Source of the DNA: Palleronia sp. LCG004
GTDB taxonomy: Bacteria > Pseudomonadota > Alphaproteobacteria > Rhodobacterales > Rhodobacteraceae
Length of the DNA stretch: 64,000 nt
Direction: 5' to 3'
Assembly (NCBI RefSeq): GCF_032931615.1
Contig: NZ_CP136760.1
Location: forward strand, 62,001-126,000
A program made the position numbers and the translations under genes. Positions 9,030 to 18,270 of this stretch are shown here, in pieces (within the stretch, counting starts at the first letter, position 1; each line of letters begins with the position of its first letter). The notes below the pieces were generated by a model. The model did no database searches and was not told where the DNA came from. It was given only the letters and a program-made list of their open reading frames with translations.

Positions 9030-9751
9030 GTCGTGTAGACCTCGGGCATGAAGCTGTAGCCGCCCCCGCGATGGGTCTGGATGATGACGGGATTCTTCGG
9101 GTCGCGCTCGACCTTGCGCCGCAGGCGGCTGACCTGGTTGTCGATCGAGCGGTCGAATGGCTCCGCCTCCCGGCCGACGGTGAGGTCGAGCAGCTGGTCT
9201 CGGGACAGGACTATTCCGGGACGCTCAACGAACACGTTCAGCAGCCTGAACTCCGCAGTGGACAGCGGGACGCCGATGCCGTCGTCGCCCTGAAGCTCCC
9301 GCCGGCCGAAATCCAGGACCCAGCGATCGAAGCGTATGGCGGACGCGCGCCGAACGACCCGTTGCGGCGGCAGTGAGTTCGACCTTCGCAGCACCGCCTT
9401 GATGCGTGCCACCAGCTCGCGCGAGGAGAACGGTTTGACGATGTAGTCGTCGGCCCCCAGCTCGAGCCCGATCACGCGATCCGTCTCCTCGGTCCGCGCC
9501 GTCAGGAAGATGATGGGAATGCTTGGCCCGGGCCGCGAACGGATGGTACGGCACAGCGTCAGCCCGTCCTCGCCCGGCATCATGATGTCCAGAACGACGA
9601 GGTCCGGCGCACCGGTGTCGAGAAGCCGTCGAAGCGCCGTCCCGCCCTCGGCCGTGCTGACGCGGTAGCCCTGCTTCTTGAGATATTGGCCGATGAGTTC
9701 GCGGATCTCGCGGTGGTCGTCGACGACGGCAATATGAGGGACGTGGTCCAT
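9026..9751 (-). CDS. OmpR/PhoB-family response regulator
   Basis: 241 residues. Receiver domain: acidic pair DD at 11-12, phospho-acceptor Asp55 in VVLDIMMPGEDG, Thr in FLTART, Lys in DDYIVKPFS. A winged-helix DNA-binding domain follows, with PLSTAEFRLLNVFVERPGIVLSRDQLLDLT and VSRLRRKVE, ending in HRGGGYSF. It is co-transcribed with the kinase that overlaps its end. The tandem GTATC sites at 9821-9890 are natural targets, which would make it both autoregulator and regulator of iorAB. Confidence 0.94.
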   Translation of the reverse strand: MDHVPHIAVVDDHREIRELIGQYLKKQGYRVSTAEGGTALRRLLDTGAPDLVVLDIMMPGEDGLTLCRTIRSRPGPSIPIIFLTARTEETDRVIGLELGADDYIVKPFSSRELVARIKAVLRRSNSLPPQRVVRRASAIRFDRWVLDFGRRELQGDDGIGVPLSTAEFRLLNVFVERPGIVLSRDQLLDLTVGREAEPFDRSIDNQVSRLRRKVERDPKNPVIIQTHRGGGYSFMPEVYTT

Positions 9752-10089
9752 CGCGGGTCTCGTGGCATGACGGTTGCAACCCTTCTACAGCATCCGGCGC
9801 GGGGATCGGCGTGCAAAACTGTATCGGAATGTATCCGAACCCGTGCCGCGTCGAAGGTCCCGGGTAGGAGCGATACAATTCGATACGGACCACGACACGG
9901 GCGACACAGCCGCGCGACACGCACGCCCTAACGAGGGCCGCGAAGCTGCACGATGGCACCGACGTACCGCAGGTCGCCGGCAGGCCGCTTCCGGGTCCGG
10001 AGCGCGACAGCCGCGCGAGGGAGCCGCCATTCGATCCAGGGCCGGCCGGCGGATGTCCCGCATCGGCCCCTGCACCCACGGGAGGTCTC
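9752..10089. promoter_or_regulatory. Divergent promoter region with mirrored tandem response-regulator sites
   Basis: This 338-base gap separates the response regulator (minus) from iorA (plus). At 9821-9840 the + strand has GTATCGGAAT then GTATCCGAAC, two GTATC half-sites 10 bases apart. At 9871-9890 the minus strand reads GTATCGAATT then GTATCG, again 10 bases apart. Tandem direct repeats one helical turn apart are how OmpR-type dimers bind, and each pair faces one of the divergent genes. A clear Shine-Dalgarno, GGGAGG at 10080-10085, precedes the iorA ATG. Confidence 0.62.
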
Positions 10090-10551
10090 ATGACCGCATT
10101 CACCGTCAACGACATGCCGGTCGACGTCGCGGCCGATCCGGCCAAACCACTTCTCTGGGTCCTGCGCGAAAATCTGGGCCTGATGGGCCCGAAATACGGG
10201 TGCGGCATCGCACAATGCGGGGCGTGCCGCGTCCTGATCGACGGCGTGTCGACCCCGTCCTGCGTCGTATCGCTCGGCAGCCTCGAAGGCGTCGCGATCA
10301 CCACGGTCGAGGGGCTGGAGGCCGCCGACGGCACGCCCTCGGTCGTCCAGCAGGCCTGGATCGATGAACAGGTGCCGCAATGCGGCTTCTGTCAGCCGGG
10401 TTTCCTGATCGCGGCAACGGACCTGCTGGCGCGGTCCCCGGCCCCGACCGATGCGGAGATCGACGAGGCGATCACCAACATCTGCCGTTGCGGCACCTAT
10501 CCCCGCATCCGCCGCGCGATCCACCGCGCCGCAGCGATGCAGCAGAACTGA
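10090..10551 (+). CDS. iorA: Xanthine-dehydrogenase-family [2Fe-2S] subunit, isoquinoline 1-oxidoreductase alpha-like
   Basis: 153 residues. Plant-type [2Fe-2S] cluster in CGIAQCGACRVLIDG with a fourth Cys in TPSC (residues about 38-60), and the second helical cluster in CGFCQPGF and CRCGTYPRI (about 100-140). This small subunit passes electrons from the molybdenum centre to an acceptor. No FAD subunit gene is nearby, as in Ior-type enzymes, which use membrane or cytochrome acceptors. The large subunit follows 10 bases downstream. The natural substrate may be any N-heterocycle or aldehyde. Confidence 0.9.
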   Translation: MTAFTVNDMPVDVAADPAKPLLWVLRENLGLMGPKYGCGIAQCGACRVLIDGVSTPSCVVSLGSLEGVAITTVEGLEAADGTPSVVQQAWIDEQVPQCGFCQPGFLIAATDLLARSPAPTDAEIDEAITNICRCGTYPRIRRAIHRAAAMQQN

Positions 10552-10561
10552 GGGAACGACC

Positions 10562-12880
10562 ATGCCTATCTTATCGAGACGCGCCTTCCTTCTGACCGGT
10601 GCCGTCGCGGGCGGCACCGCGCTCGTCGCCGGGATCGGCGGCGTGGGCTACCTGGCCACCCTGGACGTCGACGGCCTGGATGGCGGCGAGGTCGGTGCCG
10701 ACCGAACCGAGTTGAACGCCTTCGTCGTCCTGCATTCGGATGGGGGCGTCTCGATCAACGTACCCCGGACCGAGATGGGGCAGGGCATCCATACCGGCCT
10801 GGCCATGGTGCTGGCCGAAGAGATGGACCTGCCCTTCGACGACCGGATCAGGGTGGTGTTCCCGACCGAGTCTCACCCGGCCTATTCCTCGTGGTTCAAC
10901 GTTCTGCAGGTCCGGCCAGAGGATGCACGCGGTCCCGTCGTATGGCTGGGACGGCGCATACTGGGTGAACTGGGATTCATCGCGACGGGGGCGTCGGCGT
11001 CGATGATGGCGCTCTGGCACCCGATGCGCGTGGCAGGCGCGGCGGCGCGCGGGATGCTGGTCGAGGCCGCGGCCATCCGCTTCGGCGTTCCGGTCGCGGA
11101 TCTGCGGACCGCCGACGGCGCGGTGCATCACGACAGGTCCGGCCGCGTCATCGCCTATGGCGACCTCGCGCGGGAGGCCGCCCGGCTGGCACCCCCCGCC
11201 GATCCCGTCCTAAAGGCGCGCGCGGACTGGCGGATCGTCGGACGTTCGCAGTCCCGTGTCGACATTCCGGCCAAGGTGCGCGGGGCGCCGGTCTTCGGCA
11301 TGGATGTCGTCCTGCCGGACATGCTGCACGCGTCGATCCGGCACGTGCCGGTCTTCGGCGCCGAACTCGCGCTCATTCGCAACGAGCGCGAGGTGCGGGA
11401 GGCACCCGGTGTGGTCGACGTCGTGGCGATCGACGGGCGGCACGTCGCGATCGTCGCCACCTCGTGGTGGCAGGCGGAGGAGGCCGCCTGGCGTCTCGAC
11501 GCCGAATGGCGCGGGACAGATGCCGATGGCGAGGACACCGCAAGCCTGGCGGCCCGGATGAAGGCCGCGTTGGACGCCGCCGCGCCCCACGACCATATCG
11601 ACGACGGCGACGTCGCGGCGGCTCTGTCCGCCCCGGGTGCCCGGATCGTCGAGGCCGAATACGACGTGCCCTACGCGACCCATGCCTGCATGGAGTCGAT
11701 GAACGCCACGGCCGTCCTGCATGAAGACGGCCGTGCCGAGGTCTGGGCACCCTCGCAGAACCGCGCGACGATGAGCGGCGGGGTGACCCGCGGCATGGGA
11801 TGGGCGGGGGTCTCGCCCGACAGGGTAACGCTCAACGTCACGATGAACGGCGGGGCCTTCGGACGGCGCAGCGACATGGACGTCATCGCGGAGGCGTCGT
11901 TCCTCGCGGCGACGTATCCCGGGCGCCCCGTCAAACTCCTCTGGCCGCGCGAGGAGGACATCGGACGCGGTCTCTACCGCAGCCAGGCCGCCGGGCGGCT
12001 CCGCGCCACACTGGGGCCGAACGGGATGCCGCTGGCCTACGATGCCACGGTCGCGGCGCAATCGATCCTGAACTCGATGGCGAGCCGCAACCTGCCCTTC
12101 GCACCCGGCGCGGACGGCGACGCGCTTACGGTCGAGGGGCTGGACAAGGCATACTACGCCATCCCGGCCCGGAGGATACGCAGCCAGAACGTCCCGAGCC
12201 ACATGCCGATCCATTTCTGGCGGTCCAACGGCTACTCGTTCAACACCTTCTTCACGGAGAGCTTCGTCGACGAATGCGCCGCCGAGGCCGGGATCGATCC
12301 GCTCGCCTACCGGCGCGACCTGCTTCGGGACAGCCCCCGTCACCGCGCCGTGCTGGATCGCGTCGCCGAAATGGCCGGTTGGGACCGGCCAATGACCTCC
12401 GGGCGGGGCCGGGGCATCGCGATCGAGGACTGCTATCGCAGCATCGTCGCGCAGGTCGCGGAAGTGACGGTGTCGGATGACGGCGAAGTCCGCATCGATC
12501 GGGTCTTCTGCGCAATCGACGCGGGTCTCGTCATCAATCCGGACTCGGTCGTGGCCCAGATGGAGGGGGGCATCGCCTGGGGCGTGACGAGCGCGTTGAT
12601 GAGCGCATTGACCATCCGGAACGGCGAAGTCGTCGAGACGAACTTCCACGACTTTCCGGTCCAGCGGCTCGCGAACGCGCCCGCAATCGAGGTCGCTCTC
12701 GTTCAGAGTGACCAGCCGCCCTCCGGGGTGGGCGAACCCGGCGTCGTACCGGCGGCTGCGGCAATCGCAAACGCGATCTTCGCGGCGACGGGGCGGCGGC
12801 TACGCTCGCTCCCGCTGGCCGTGACGGAGACCTTGGGTGGCGGGCGCATCCGCTCGGTCCTGCCGGCCGCGCAGGTCTGA
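10562..12880 (+). CDS. iorB: Molybdopterin-binding large subunit, isoquinoline 1-oxidoreductase beta-like
   Basis: 772 residues from the ATG at 10562; the frame is open further upstream inside iorA but without homology. The N-terminus MPILSRRAFLLTGAVAGG is a twin-arginine signal with a hydrophobic stretch, so the enzyme is exported folded, fitting the Ior branch. Molybdenum-cofactor motifs include GGAFGRRSD near residue 430, and a late GVGEPGVVPAAAAIANAIFAATGRRLRSLP contains the active-site Glu. It hydroxylates N-heteroaromatics or oxidises aldehydes. It forms the operon with iorA and is divergent from a two-component system. Confidence 0.9.
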   Translation: MPILSRRAFLLTGAVAGGTALVAGIGGVGYLATLDVDGLDGGEVGADRTELNAFVVLHSDGGVSINVPRTEMGQGIHTGLAMVLAEEMDLPFDDRIRVVFPTESHPAYSSWFNVLQVRPEDARGPVVWLGRRILGELGFIATGASASMMALWHPMRVAGAAARGMLVEAAAIRFGVPVADLRTADGAVHHDRSGRVIAYGDLAREAARLAPPADPVLKARADWRIVGRSQSRVDIPAKVRGAPVFGMDVVLPDMLHASIRHVPVFGAELALIRNEREVREAPGVVDVVAIDGRHVAIVATSWWQAEEAAWRLDAEWRGTDADGEDTASLAARMKAALDAAAPHDHIDDGDVAAALSAPGARIVEAEYDVPYATHACMESMNATAVLHEDGRAEVWAPSQNRATMSGGVTRGMGWAGVSPDRVTLNVTMNGGAFGRRSDMDVIAEASFLAATYPGRPVKLLWPREEDIGRGLYRSQAAGRLRATLGPNGMPLAYDATVAAQSILNSMASRNLPFAPGADGDALTVEGLDKAYYAIPARRIRSQNVPSHMPIHFWRSNGYSFNTFFTESFVDECAAEAGIDPLAYRRDLLRDSPRHRAVLDRVAEMAGWDRPMTSGRGRGIAIEDCYRSIVAQVAEVTVSDDGEVRIDRVFCAIDAGLVINPDSVVAQMEGGIAWGVTSALMSALTIRNGEVVETNFHDFPVQRLANAPAIEVALVQSDQPPSGVGEPGVVPAAAAIANAIFAATGRRLRSLPLAVTETLGGGRIRSVLPAAQV

Positions 12881-12883
12881 GGG

Positions 12884-13536
12884 GTGAAACGGATGACAGT
12901 CGCTTCACCCTGCGGACGTGGACCGGGAGGAGACCGCCCGTCGGACATGCGGCGGTTCCTGCGGGCAGGGGCGGCCGATCCGCTGCAGGTCGCCGCCATC
13001 CTTCCGTCCGGCGCAGCCTTGGCGAACCCGATGACCCGGGAGATCGATCTCGGATTGGCCCCTGTGCTCGGACTCGCACTCGGGACAGGCGTCTTTACCC
13101 GGGCGCTGCTCGATCGAGGGATTCGGACGGAAGAGCTGACACTCGTGGAACTTCACACCGATCTGCGGAGCCGGTTCCCGGGTGTGCGAGTGGCGCAGGG
13201 GGATGCGTCCCGGTCTGACGTCAGGGCCCTTTTCCGACGGCGAAAGCCGGCGGGGTGGTAAGCGGCCTCGGACTTCTCTCGATGCTGACGCGAACCGTGA
13301 CACGGATCCTGTCGGGTGCGTTCGATTGTCTGCACCCCGTTGGCCATTTCCACCAATTCACCTACGGCCCGCGCTGCCCGGTCCCACAGGCGGTCCTCGA
13401 CCGCCTGGGCCTCGAGGCACGGCGGGCGGGCGGAACCTGGCGGAACGTCCCGCCATCTTCGGTCTACCGGATCTCACGCCGCATAGCCCGTCCCGACCCG
13501 GGCCGGTCCTTCACAAAACGAGTATCCTCATCATGA
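12884..13536 (+). pseudogene. Phospholipid N-methyltransferase (PmtA-like), frameshifted and decayed
   Basis: Two frames carry the two halves of one SAM-dependent methyltransferase. The first (12884-13261) has FLRAG, QVAAILPSGAALA, then VLGLALGTGVFTRALLDRG and RFPGVRVAQGDAS. The second, one frame away from about 13250, has VVSGLGLLS, FHQFTYGPRCPVP and TWRNVPPSSVYRI. Typical enzymes read continuously and carry LELGPGTG at the SAM loop; here that loop is LGLALGTG, so the decay is older than a single frameshift. The gene end overlaps the next start by 4 bases. Confidence 0.8.
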
Positions 13537-14468
13537 AATGGACGACAAACGACATTCCAGATCTGACCGGCCGCCTGACCGTCGTCACCGGAACCGGCGG
13601 CATCGGGTTCGAGACCGCGCTCGCCCTGTGCCGGGCAGGAGCGGACGTGATCCTCGCCGGCCGGAACCCGGCGAAGGGATCGGGTTCGGTCGAGCGTATC
13701 CGCGATGCGGAGCCACATGCCCGCGTGCGGTTCGAACAGCTCGACCTCGCAAGCCTCGCTTCCGTGGCCGCCTTCGGCGATCGCATGAGGCGCGAACTCG
13801 ACCGGATCGACGTACTCGTGAACAACGCCGGGGTGATGACGCCGCCGGATCGGCGCGAGACTCGTGACGGCTTCGAGTTGCAACTCGGCACGAACTATCT
13901 CGGCCACTTCGCTTTGACCGCGCATTTGCTGCCGCTCCTCCGAGGATGCAGTTCGGCACGGGTCGTCTCGGTCAGCAGTATCGCCGCCCGCGCCGGCACC
14001 ATCGACTTCGAAGACCTCAATGCCGAACGCGTTTACAAACCGATGACCGCCTACAGCCAGTCGAAGCTCGCCTGCCTGCTGTTCGCCATCGAGCTTCAAC
14101 GCCGCAGCCGGAACGAGGGATGGGGGATCACGAGCGTCGCCGCCCATCCCGGCGTGTCGCGCACCGATCTGCTGCCGAACTCGGCGGGCCGTTGGGACGT
14201 CGCCCGACTTGTCCGCACCTGGCTTCCGATCCTCTTCCAGCCCGCCGCACAGGGTGCCCTGCCCATTCTCTACGCCGCGACCTCTCCTGCCGCGGCGGGC
14301 GGCGGATATTTCGGGCCCGACCGGCTGAGCGAGACACGCGGATATCCCGTAAGGGCCCGTCTACCCGCGCAAGCAGCGGATACCGAAGCAGCCTCGCGGC
14401 TATGGGTGGGCTCGGAGCGTTTGACGGGCGTTCGCTTCGGTGATGGCGGGCAGTGGGGCACTGGATGA
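13533..14468 (+). CDS. Short-chain dehydrogenase/reductase with a shortened cofactor loop
   Basis: 311 residues from the ATG at 13533. Rossmann start LTVVTGTGGIGFETA, then NNAGVM, the catalytic YSQSK (Tyr near 171) and HPGVSRTDL; it resembles retinol-dehydrogenase-like or protochlorophyllide-reductase-like SDRs. The usual TGxxxGIG has three residues between TG and GIG; here only two remain (TGTGGIG), which may weaken NADP binding. Upstream is a dead methyltransferase, so this gene may also be under relaxed selection. Substrate unknown. Confidence 0.85.
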   Translation: MKWTTNDIPDLTGRLTVVTGTGGIGFETALALCRAGADVILAGRNPAKGSGSVERIRDAEPHARVRFEQLDLASLASVAAFGDRMRRELDRIDVLVNNAGVMTPPDRRETRDGFELQLGTNYLGHFALTAHLLPLLRGCSSARVVSVSSIAARAGTIDFEDLNAERVYKPMTAYSQSKLACLLFAIELQRRSRNEGWGITSVAAHPGVSRTDLLPNSAGRWDVARLVRTWLPILFQPAAQGALPILYAATSPAAAGGGYFGPDRLSETRGYPVRARLPAQAADTEAASRLWVGSERLTGVRFGDGGQWGTG

Positions 14469-14679
14469 GCGTGAGAACCTAGACCGCCGCGGTCATCCGC
14501 GTGCGCCTCCGACCGGGGCGCAAGCGGGTTATGGAGTATTATCAGGCCCGCAGCCAACCAGCAAATCTGGTGCCGAACGCGCCGATCTCCAAGTGGGTCG
14601 GGACCGATGGGAGGTGTCCGGTCGACGGCCCTGTTGTACGCTTCGTTCGAAGTGTGGATGACGGAAAAGTGGCGGATCG

Positions 14680-15850
14680 GTCGTTTCTCCGACAACCCGG
14701 GCCTGGCGTTCCATCGAAAACGGCAATTGCCGCTGCGGTTCGTTCGTGAGCGCGGACAGGGCGTTTGCGATGGCGGGAGCGGTCATCGGGACGCCGATCT
14801 CACCGCCACCGCTCGGGGGCTCTCCCGACCCGACGAACTGCACTTCGATCTCCGGAATGTCGGAGATCCGGATTGGCACCTGATTGTAGAAGTTGGTCTT
14901 TTCAATCTGTCCCGCCGTGAAGGTCGAGCGTTCGCGCAGGACACTCGACAGACCAAACGTGATGCCGCCTTCGTCTTGGCGCGATGGGCCTGAGGACGAA
15001 TGACGATGCCGGGGTCGCTGCTTGCGCGTCGCGACCGTCCGGCACCCGAAGCCGCCACCCATCTGCATGGCATGGAACCGGATGCGGTCGGGCGTGGTGC
15101 CGAGGACGGCAGCGGCGATCATGATCGAGATCGTTTGACTCTGTGTGCCGAGCCAGACGTCCGCGCCCCTCCCGTCCGCGTCGACAGCGGCGGCGTGATC
15201 CATAACGATGACGTCGATTGCGCGGGCAGCGGCGGCTGAGTTCGGTATCGGCGTCTCGCCTTTGACCGGGGACAGGAGCAAGGCCGGATGAACCGTGTCG
15301 GGGAGGTCGACATCGATAGCAGAGACAGGCGTGCCGGTCGTCTTGTCTGGAATGTCCAGCCGCTCGACCTCGGTGCCGGCGATGGTCCGGTGGGGACGTG
15401 GAGCACCGTGCCGTGCCGGGTCATGACCTCTTTGGCAGGGACATCCCGATGCGCGGCGGCGATCTGGATCGGTATCTGGCGCCTGCGCGCCGGCTTGTCG
15501 TAGATGTGTGAAGTATCCCTCGACCGACGAACAGCCCATCGCGACAAGCGCGCCCCCGGCCGCGGGGGCCGAAGAAGTTTTCGGGATTTTCACTGATCTG
15601 CTCGGAGGCGACGGTGGACCAGTCGGCGTCGAGTTCCTCACAGGCTTTCGATCGTGGTGATCTCGCTGTCCGCAAGGCCTTCGATCGCCATCTGGCAGGC
15701 AAAGGTCGCCTGTCCGTCGATATGGACCGTCCACGTGCCGCACATCCCGGCACCATTGCCGTACCACGAGCCCTTCAGGTCGAGCTCGTTTCGCAGTGCC
15801 CAGAAAAGAGCCGTATCTGTCCGGACTGCATCGCGGGCGCTTAAGACCAA
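14680..15850 (-). pseudogene. Second isoquinoline-oxidoreductase-like gene pair, heavily decayed
   Basis: On the minus strand, 15638-15850 encodes a ferredoxin-like piece in which most cluster cysteines are gone (YGNGAGMCGTWTVHIDG instead of YGCGxxxCGAC). Below it, frames between about 14680 and 15560 keep islands of the molybdenum subunit: GTEVERLDIPDK, IDVDLPDTVHPALL, WLGTQSQTISIM, MQMGGGFG, then GLSSVLRERSTF and GSGEPPSGGGEIGVPM. Large blocks between islands are missing. The order FeS then Mo subunit matches the intact iorAB pair at 10-12.9 kb. No functional product is expected. Confidence 0.8.
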
Positions 15851-16007
15851 AATGGCGCGTCAGGCTTGCTTCGGCGCGCTGACTGGCAATTGGTGTCGGT
15901 GCGGTCAGACGCGGACCGACTGCGCTCAGAGACTGCTTGTTTGGCCCGAACCAGGGCTAATCCGAGAGCGGTCGATACCATACCCATGATCCTGGTGTTT
16001 TCTTCCA

Positions 16008-17063
16008 ATGGTTGACGGTGGGCAGGGCACCGAAGAAACGAGCCCCGTCCGCAGGATCGTGCGCGACTTCATCGTCAACCATTACCCTCTCGACCCCGGC
16101 CGGGTCATACTCGGTCATGCCGTGCATCGCCCCAGACGGATCAGCCTCAGCGAGGCGAGCCGTAGATTGCGTATTAGGCAGGTGAGGGTCAGGTCTCTTT
16201 GCGCTGCCGCAGGGATCGTCGTTCGCGAAGATCGGGCGTCGTTGGGTGAGGGTGATTTTCAGGATTTCCTCGAGTACGTCGGCCGCTTCGCCACGTACAA
16301 GGAGACGATTTCATATATCGGGTGCGGTCCATCGCTATGGCTGCGTCTAAGAGAGGTCTGCCTGATATCCCAAAGCAAGATGGAAAAAGGAACCCGGCGC
16401 TTCCTATGGTCCGACGTCCGTGGCTTCACGAAGCCGACCGAGGATCTTCCACTGAGCCGGGAGACCGCTCGACTTCGTTCATTCTGGAAAACCTGTAGCC
16501 AGCTGAACTGCACCGTCGTCGATGTGTACGAGATGATCCAATCCGGCCTCGTCATGACAGCAGCTCGGTCCTTTGGGCCGACCCACTTCACCGCCTTGCT
16601 CATGGACCCCAAAGAGATCCGCGATCACCCGGTTCCAGGCACCCCTCGGGATCCCCACTTGACGGAGGCTGCGATAAAACTCCGACCTGACGGGTACACC
16701 ATCCATTACCTGGCCAAGCATGGGTTCCTTAAAATCCGGAAGTTGCGGCATCCTTCAAGCCGTAACATGCGATGGTATGTCGACCGTCACAGCCTCGAGC
16801 AGTTTCTCGCTAAGCATATTACCATCGGGCTCCTCGCCAAGGCGCTCAACACCGTCGCCGGTCTGCCGGTGAACCATCTGAACAAGATGCAGATCGAGCC
16901 TGTCATCGCCGCGTTCAGGATCAGTCGGATCCACGATAGGGATGTCGTTCAGGCTCGTCTGGCTGTTCCAAGCGACTTTGGCGCCCGATTCTTATGGCCG
17001 CTGGCATCGGAGTTTTTCAGCGACGGTCTGGCTCGGAAACCCCCGCTCGACACGAGGCGCTAG
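16008..17063 (+). CDS. Probable TniQ-like C-terminal protein, orphan
   Basis: 351 residues, ATG at 16008. There is no catalytic motif. RDFIVNHYPLDPGRVILGH followed by SLSEASRRLRIRQVRVRSLC resembles the C-terminal half of TniQ proteins seen next to transposition genes, where repeated helix-turn-helix units follow the zinc domain. YVDRHSLEQFLAK fits a further DNA-binding unit. The N-terminal zinc-finger domain of TniQ is absent, and no tniA or tniB is nearby. Base composition is less GC-rich than the neighbours, suggesting transfer. About 190 bases after it carry nothing recognisable. Family call is tentative. Confidence 0.45.
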   Translation: MVDGGQGTEETSPVRRIVRDFIVNHYPLDPGRVILGHAVHRPRRISLSEASRRLRIRQVRVRSLCAAAGIVVREDRASLGEGDFQDFLEYVGRFATYKETISYIGCGPSLWLRLREVCLISQSKMEKGTRRFLWSDVRGFTKPTEDLPLSRETARLRSFWKTCSQLNCTVVDVYEMIQSGLVMTAARSFGPTHFTALLMDPKEIRDHPVPGTPRDPHLTEAAIKLRPDGYTIHYLAKHGFLKIRKLRHPSSRNMRWYVDRHSLEQFLAKHITIGLLAKALNTVAGLPVNHLNKMQIEPVIAAFRISRIHDRDVVQARLAVPSDFGARFLWPLASEFFSDGLARKPPLDTRR

Positions 17064-17251
17064 AAATCGCATTATGCGGATAAAGCTGCCATTCAATCGT
17101 GTGAGCATTTTTCCATTTGGAAGCATAGGAAACGAGGACACCGCTTCCAACGCAGGAGATCTAGCGTGGTGATTGCGGGCACGATGGCTCGGCGTCGAAT
17201 TGCGGTCGTGGAGCCGTTGCTGGAATAGCCCCGGGAGCACGCGATGCGACG

Positions 17252-18139
17252 TCAACCTGCATGTAGCTCTGCCCTGAATTTCGCCACGTCCCGTGCAGGT
17301 GGCTGACCGAACGCACGCGCATATTCGCGGCTGAACTGGGTCGTGCTCTCGTAGCCGACGTCGAAGGCGATCGAGGTCGCGTTGCCTTCGCCTGCGAACA
17401 GGCGTGACCGCGCGTGCAGCAGACGGACGCGCTTTTGATACTGCAACGGGCTGAGCGCCGTCGCCGCTTTGAATTGGCGATGAAAGGCCGAGGCGCTGAG
17501 GGCCGTCATCTCGGCGAGTGTTTCCACGCGCAGTGGCGCGGCGAAGTTTTCGCGGATCCAGTGGATGGCTACATCGATGCGCGAAAGCGCCGTGTCCGGT
17601 GTGGCGATATCGCGCAGAAGCCAGCCGAGCGGCCCCTGCAGCACGCGGTAGAGGATCTCGCGTTCGTAGGCCGGGGCCAGTGCCGCGATGTCATGTGGCC
17701 GCTCCATGAGTCGCAGCATTCTGACCCAGGCGTCCAGCAGTTCGGGCGTGACGGCGGCGATGTCGAAGCCGGGCTGGCCCGGGGACGGCGCGACAGGTTT
17801 GGGCAGATCCGCGAGCAGGTTCGTGATGATCTCGGGCCGGAGTGTCAGGTTGACGGCGAGGTAGGGCGCGCCGTCCTCGGATGGGTGAACCGCACCGACC
17901 GCGGGCAAGCCGACTGACATCACGAAATAGGTGGCCGGATCGTAGCGCAGGCAGCGTTCGCCCACCGTCATCGTCTTCCAGCCTGTCAGGATCAGGTTGA
18001 TCATGGGGTCGTAGACCGCCGCAAGGCGATGCGCAGGGATCTCACCTTGAACCATGGCCACGCGCGGGATGCCCGTATCGGTGTGCCATGGCCCGGCGTT
18101 GCGCGCGAGGTGGCGGAGTTCCTGAAGCTGCTCTCTCAT
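17252..18139 (-). CDS. AraC-family transcriptional regulator with AraC_N-type sensor domain
   Basis: 295 residues from MREQLQELRHLA at 18139; a longer in-frame start lies at 18196. The N-terminal part (GIPRVAMVQGEIPAH, YDPMINLILTGWKTMTVG, YFVMSVGLPAVGAV) matches the cupin-like AraC_N domain. The C-terminus carries two helix-turn-helix units: LRVETLAEMTALSASAFHRQFKAATALSPLQYQKRVRL and ATSIAFDVGYESTTQFSREYARAFG. It diverges from an SDR gene 131 bases away; regulators of this class usually activate such a divergent oxidoreductase. Confidence 0.9.
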   Translation of the reverse strand: MREQLQELRHLARNAGPWHTDTGIPRVAMVQGEIPAHRLAAVYDPMINLILTGWKTMTVGERCLRYDPATYFVMSVGLPAVGAVHPSEDGAPYLAVNLTLRPEIITNLLADLPKPVAPSPGQPGFDIAAVTPELLDAWVRMLRLMERPHDIAALAPAYEREILYRVLQGPLGWLLRDIATPDTALSRIDVAIHWIRENFAAPLRVETLAEMTALSASAFHRQFKAATALSPLQYQKRVRLLHARSRLFAGEGNATSIAFDVGYESTTQFSREYARAFGQPPARDVAKFRAELHAG

Positions 18140-18270
18140 GAGGGAGATGCTGGCAGGTTCGACGCGAACGCACAACGACGGAGCAGGAATAGGCAAGATC
18201 CGAGGAGGAACAGGCGCGCTGTCGCGCCATCCGGTCGCTATCTCAGTCGCAACAAGACAGGAGACCGACC

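Noticed and set aside
13240..13265. Frameshift in the methyltransferase as a pure sequencing error
   Set aside because: Decay of the SAM-binding loop elsewhere in the gene makes real loss of function more likely, although a base error at the junction cannot be excluded.
15654..15989. Plus-strand 111-codon frame opposite the decayed ferredoxin-like gene
   Set aside because: Antisense to the iorA-like islands; no independent support.
17064..17251. Possible short peptide starting ATGGCTCGGCGTCG
   Set aside because: Fewer than 20 codons, no ribosome site and no similarity recognised.
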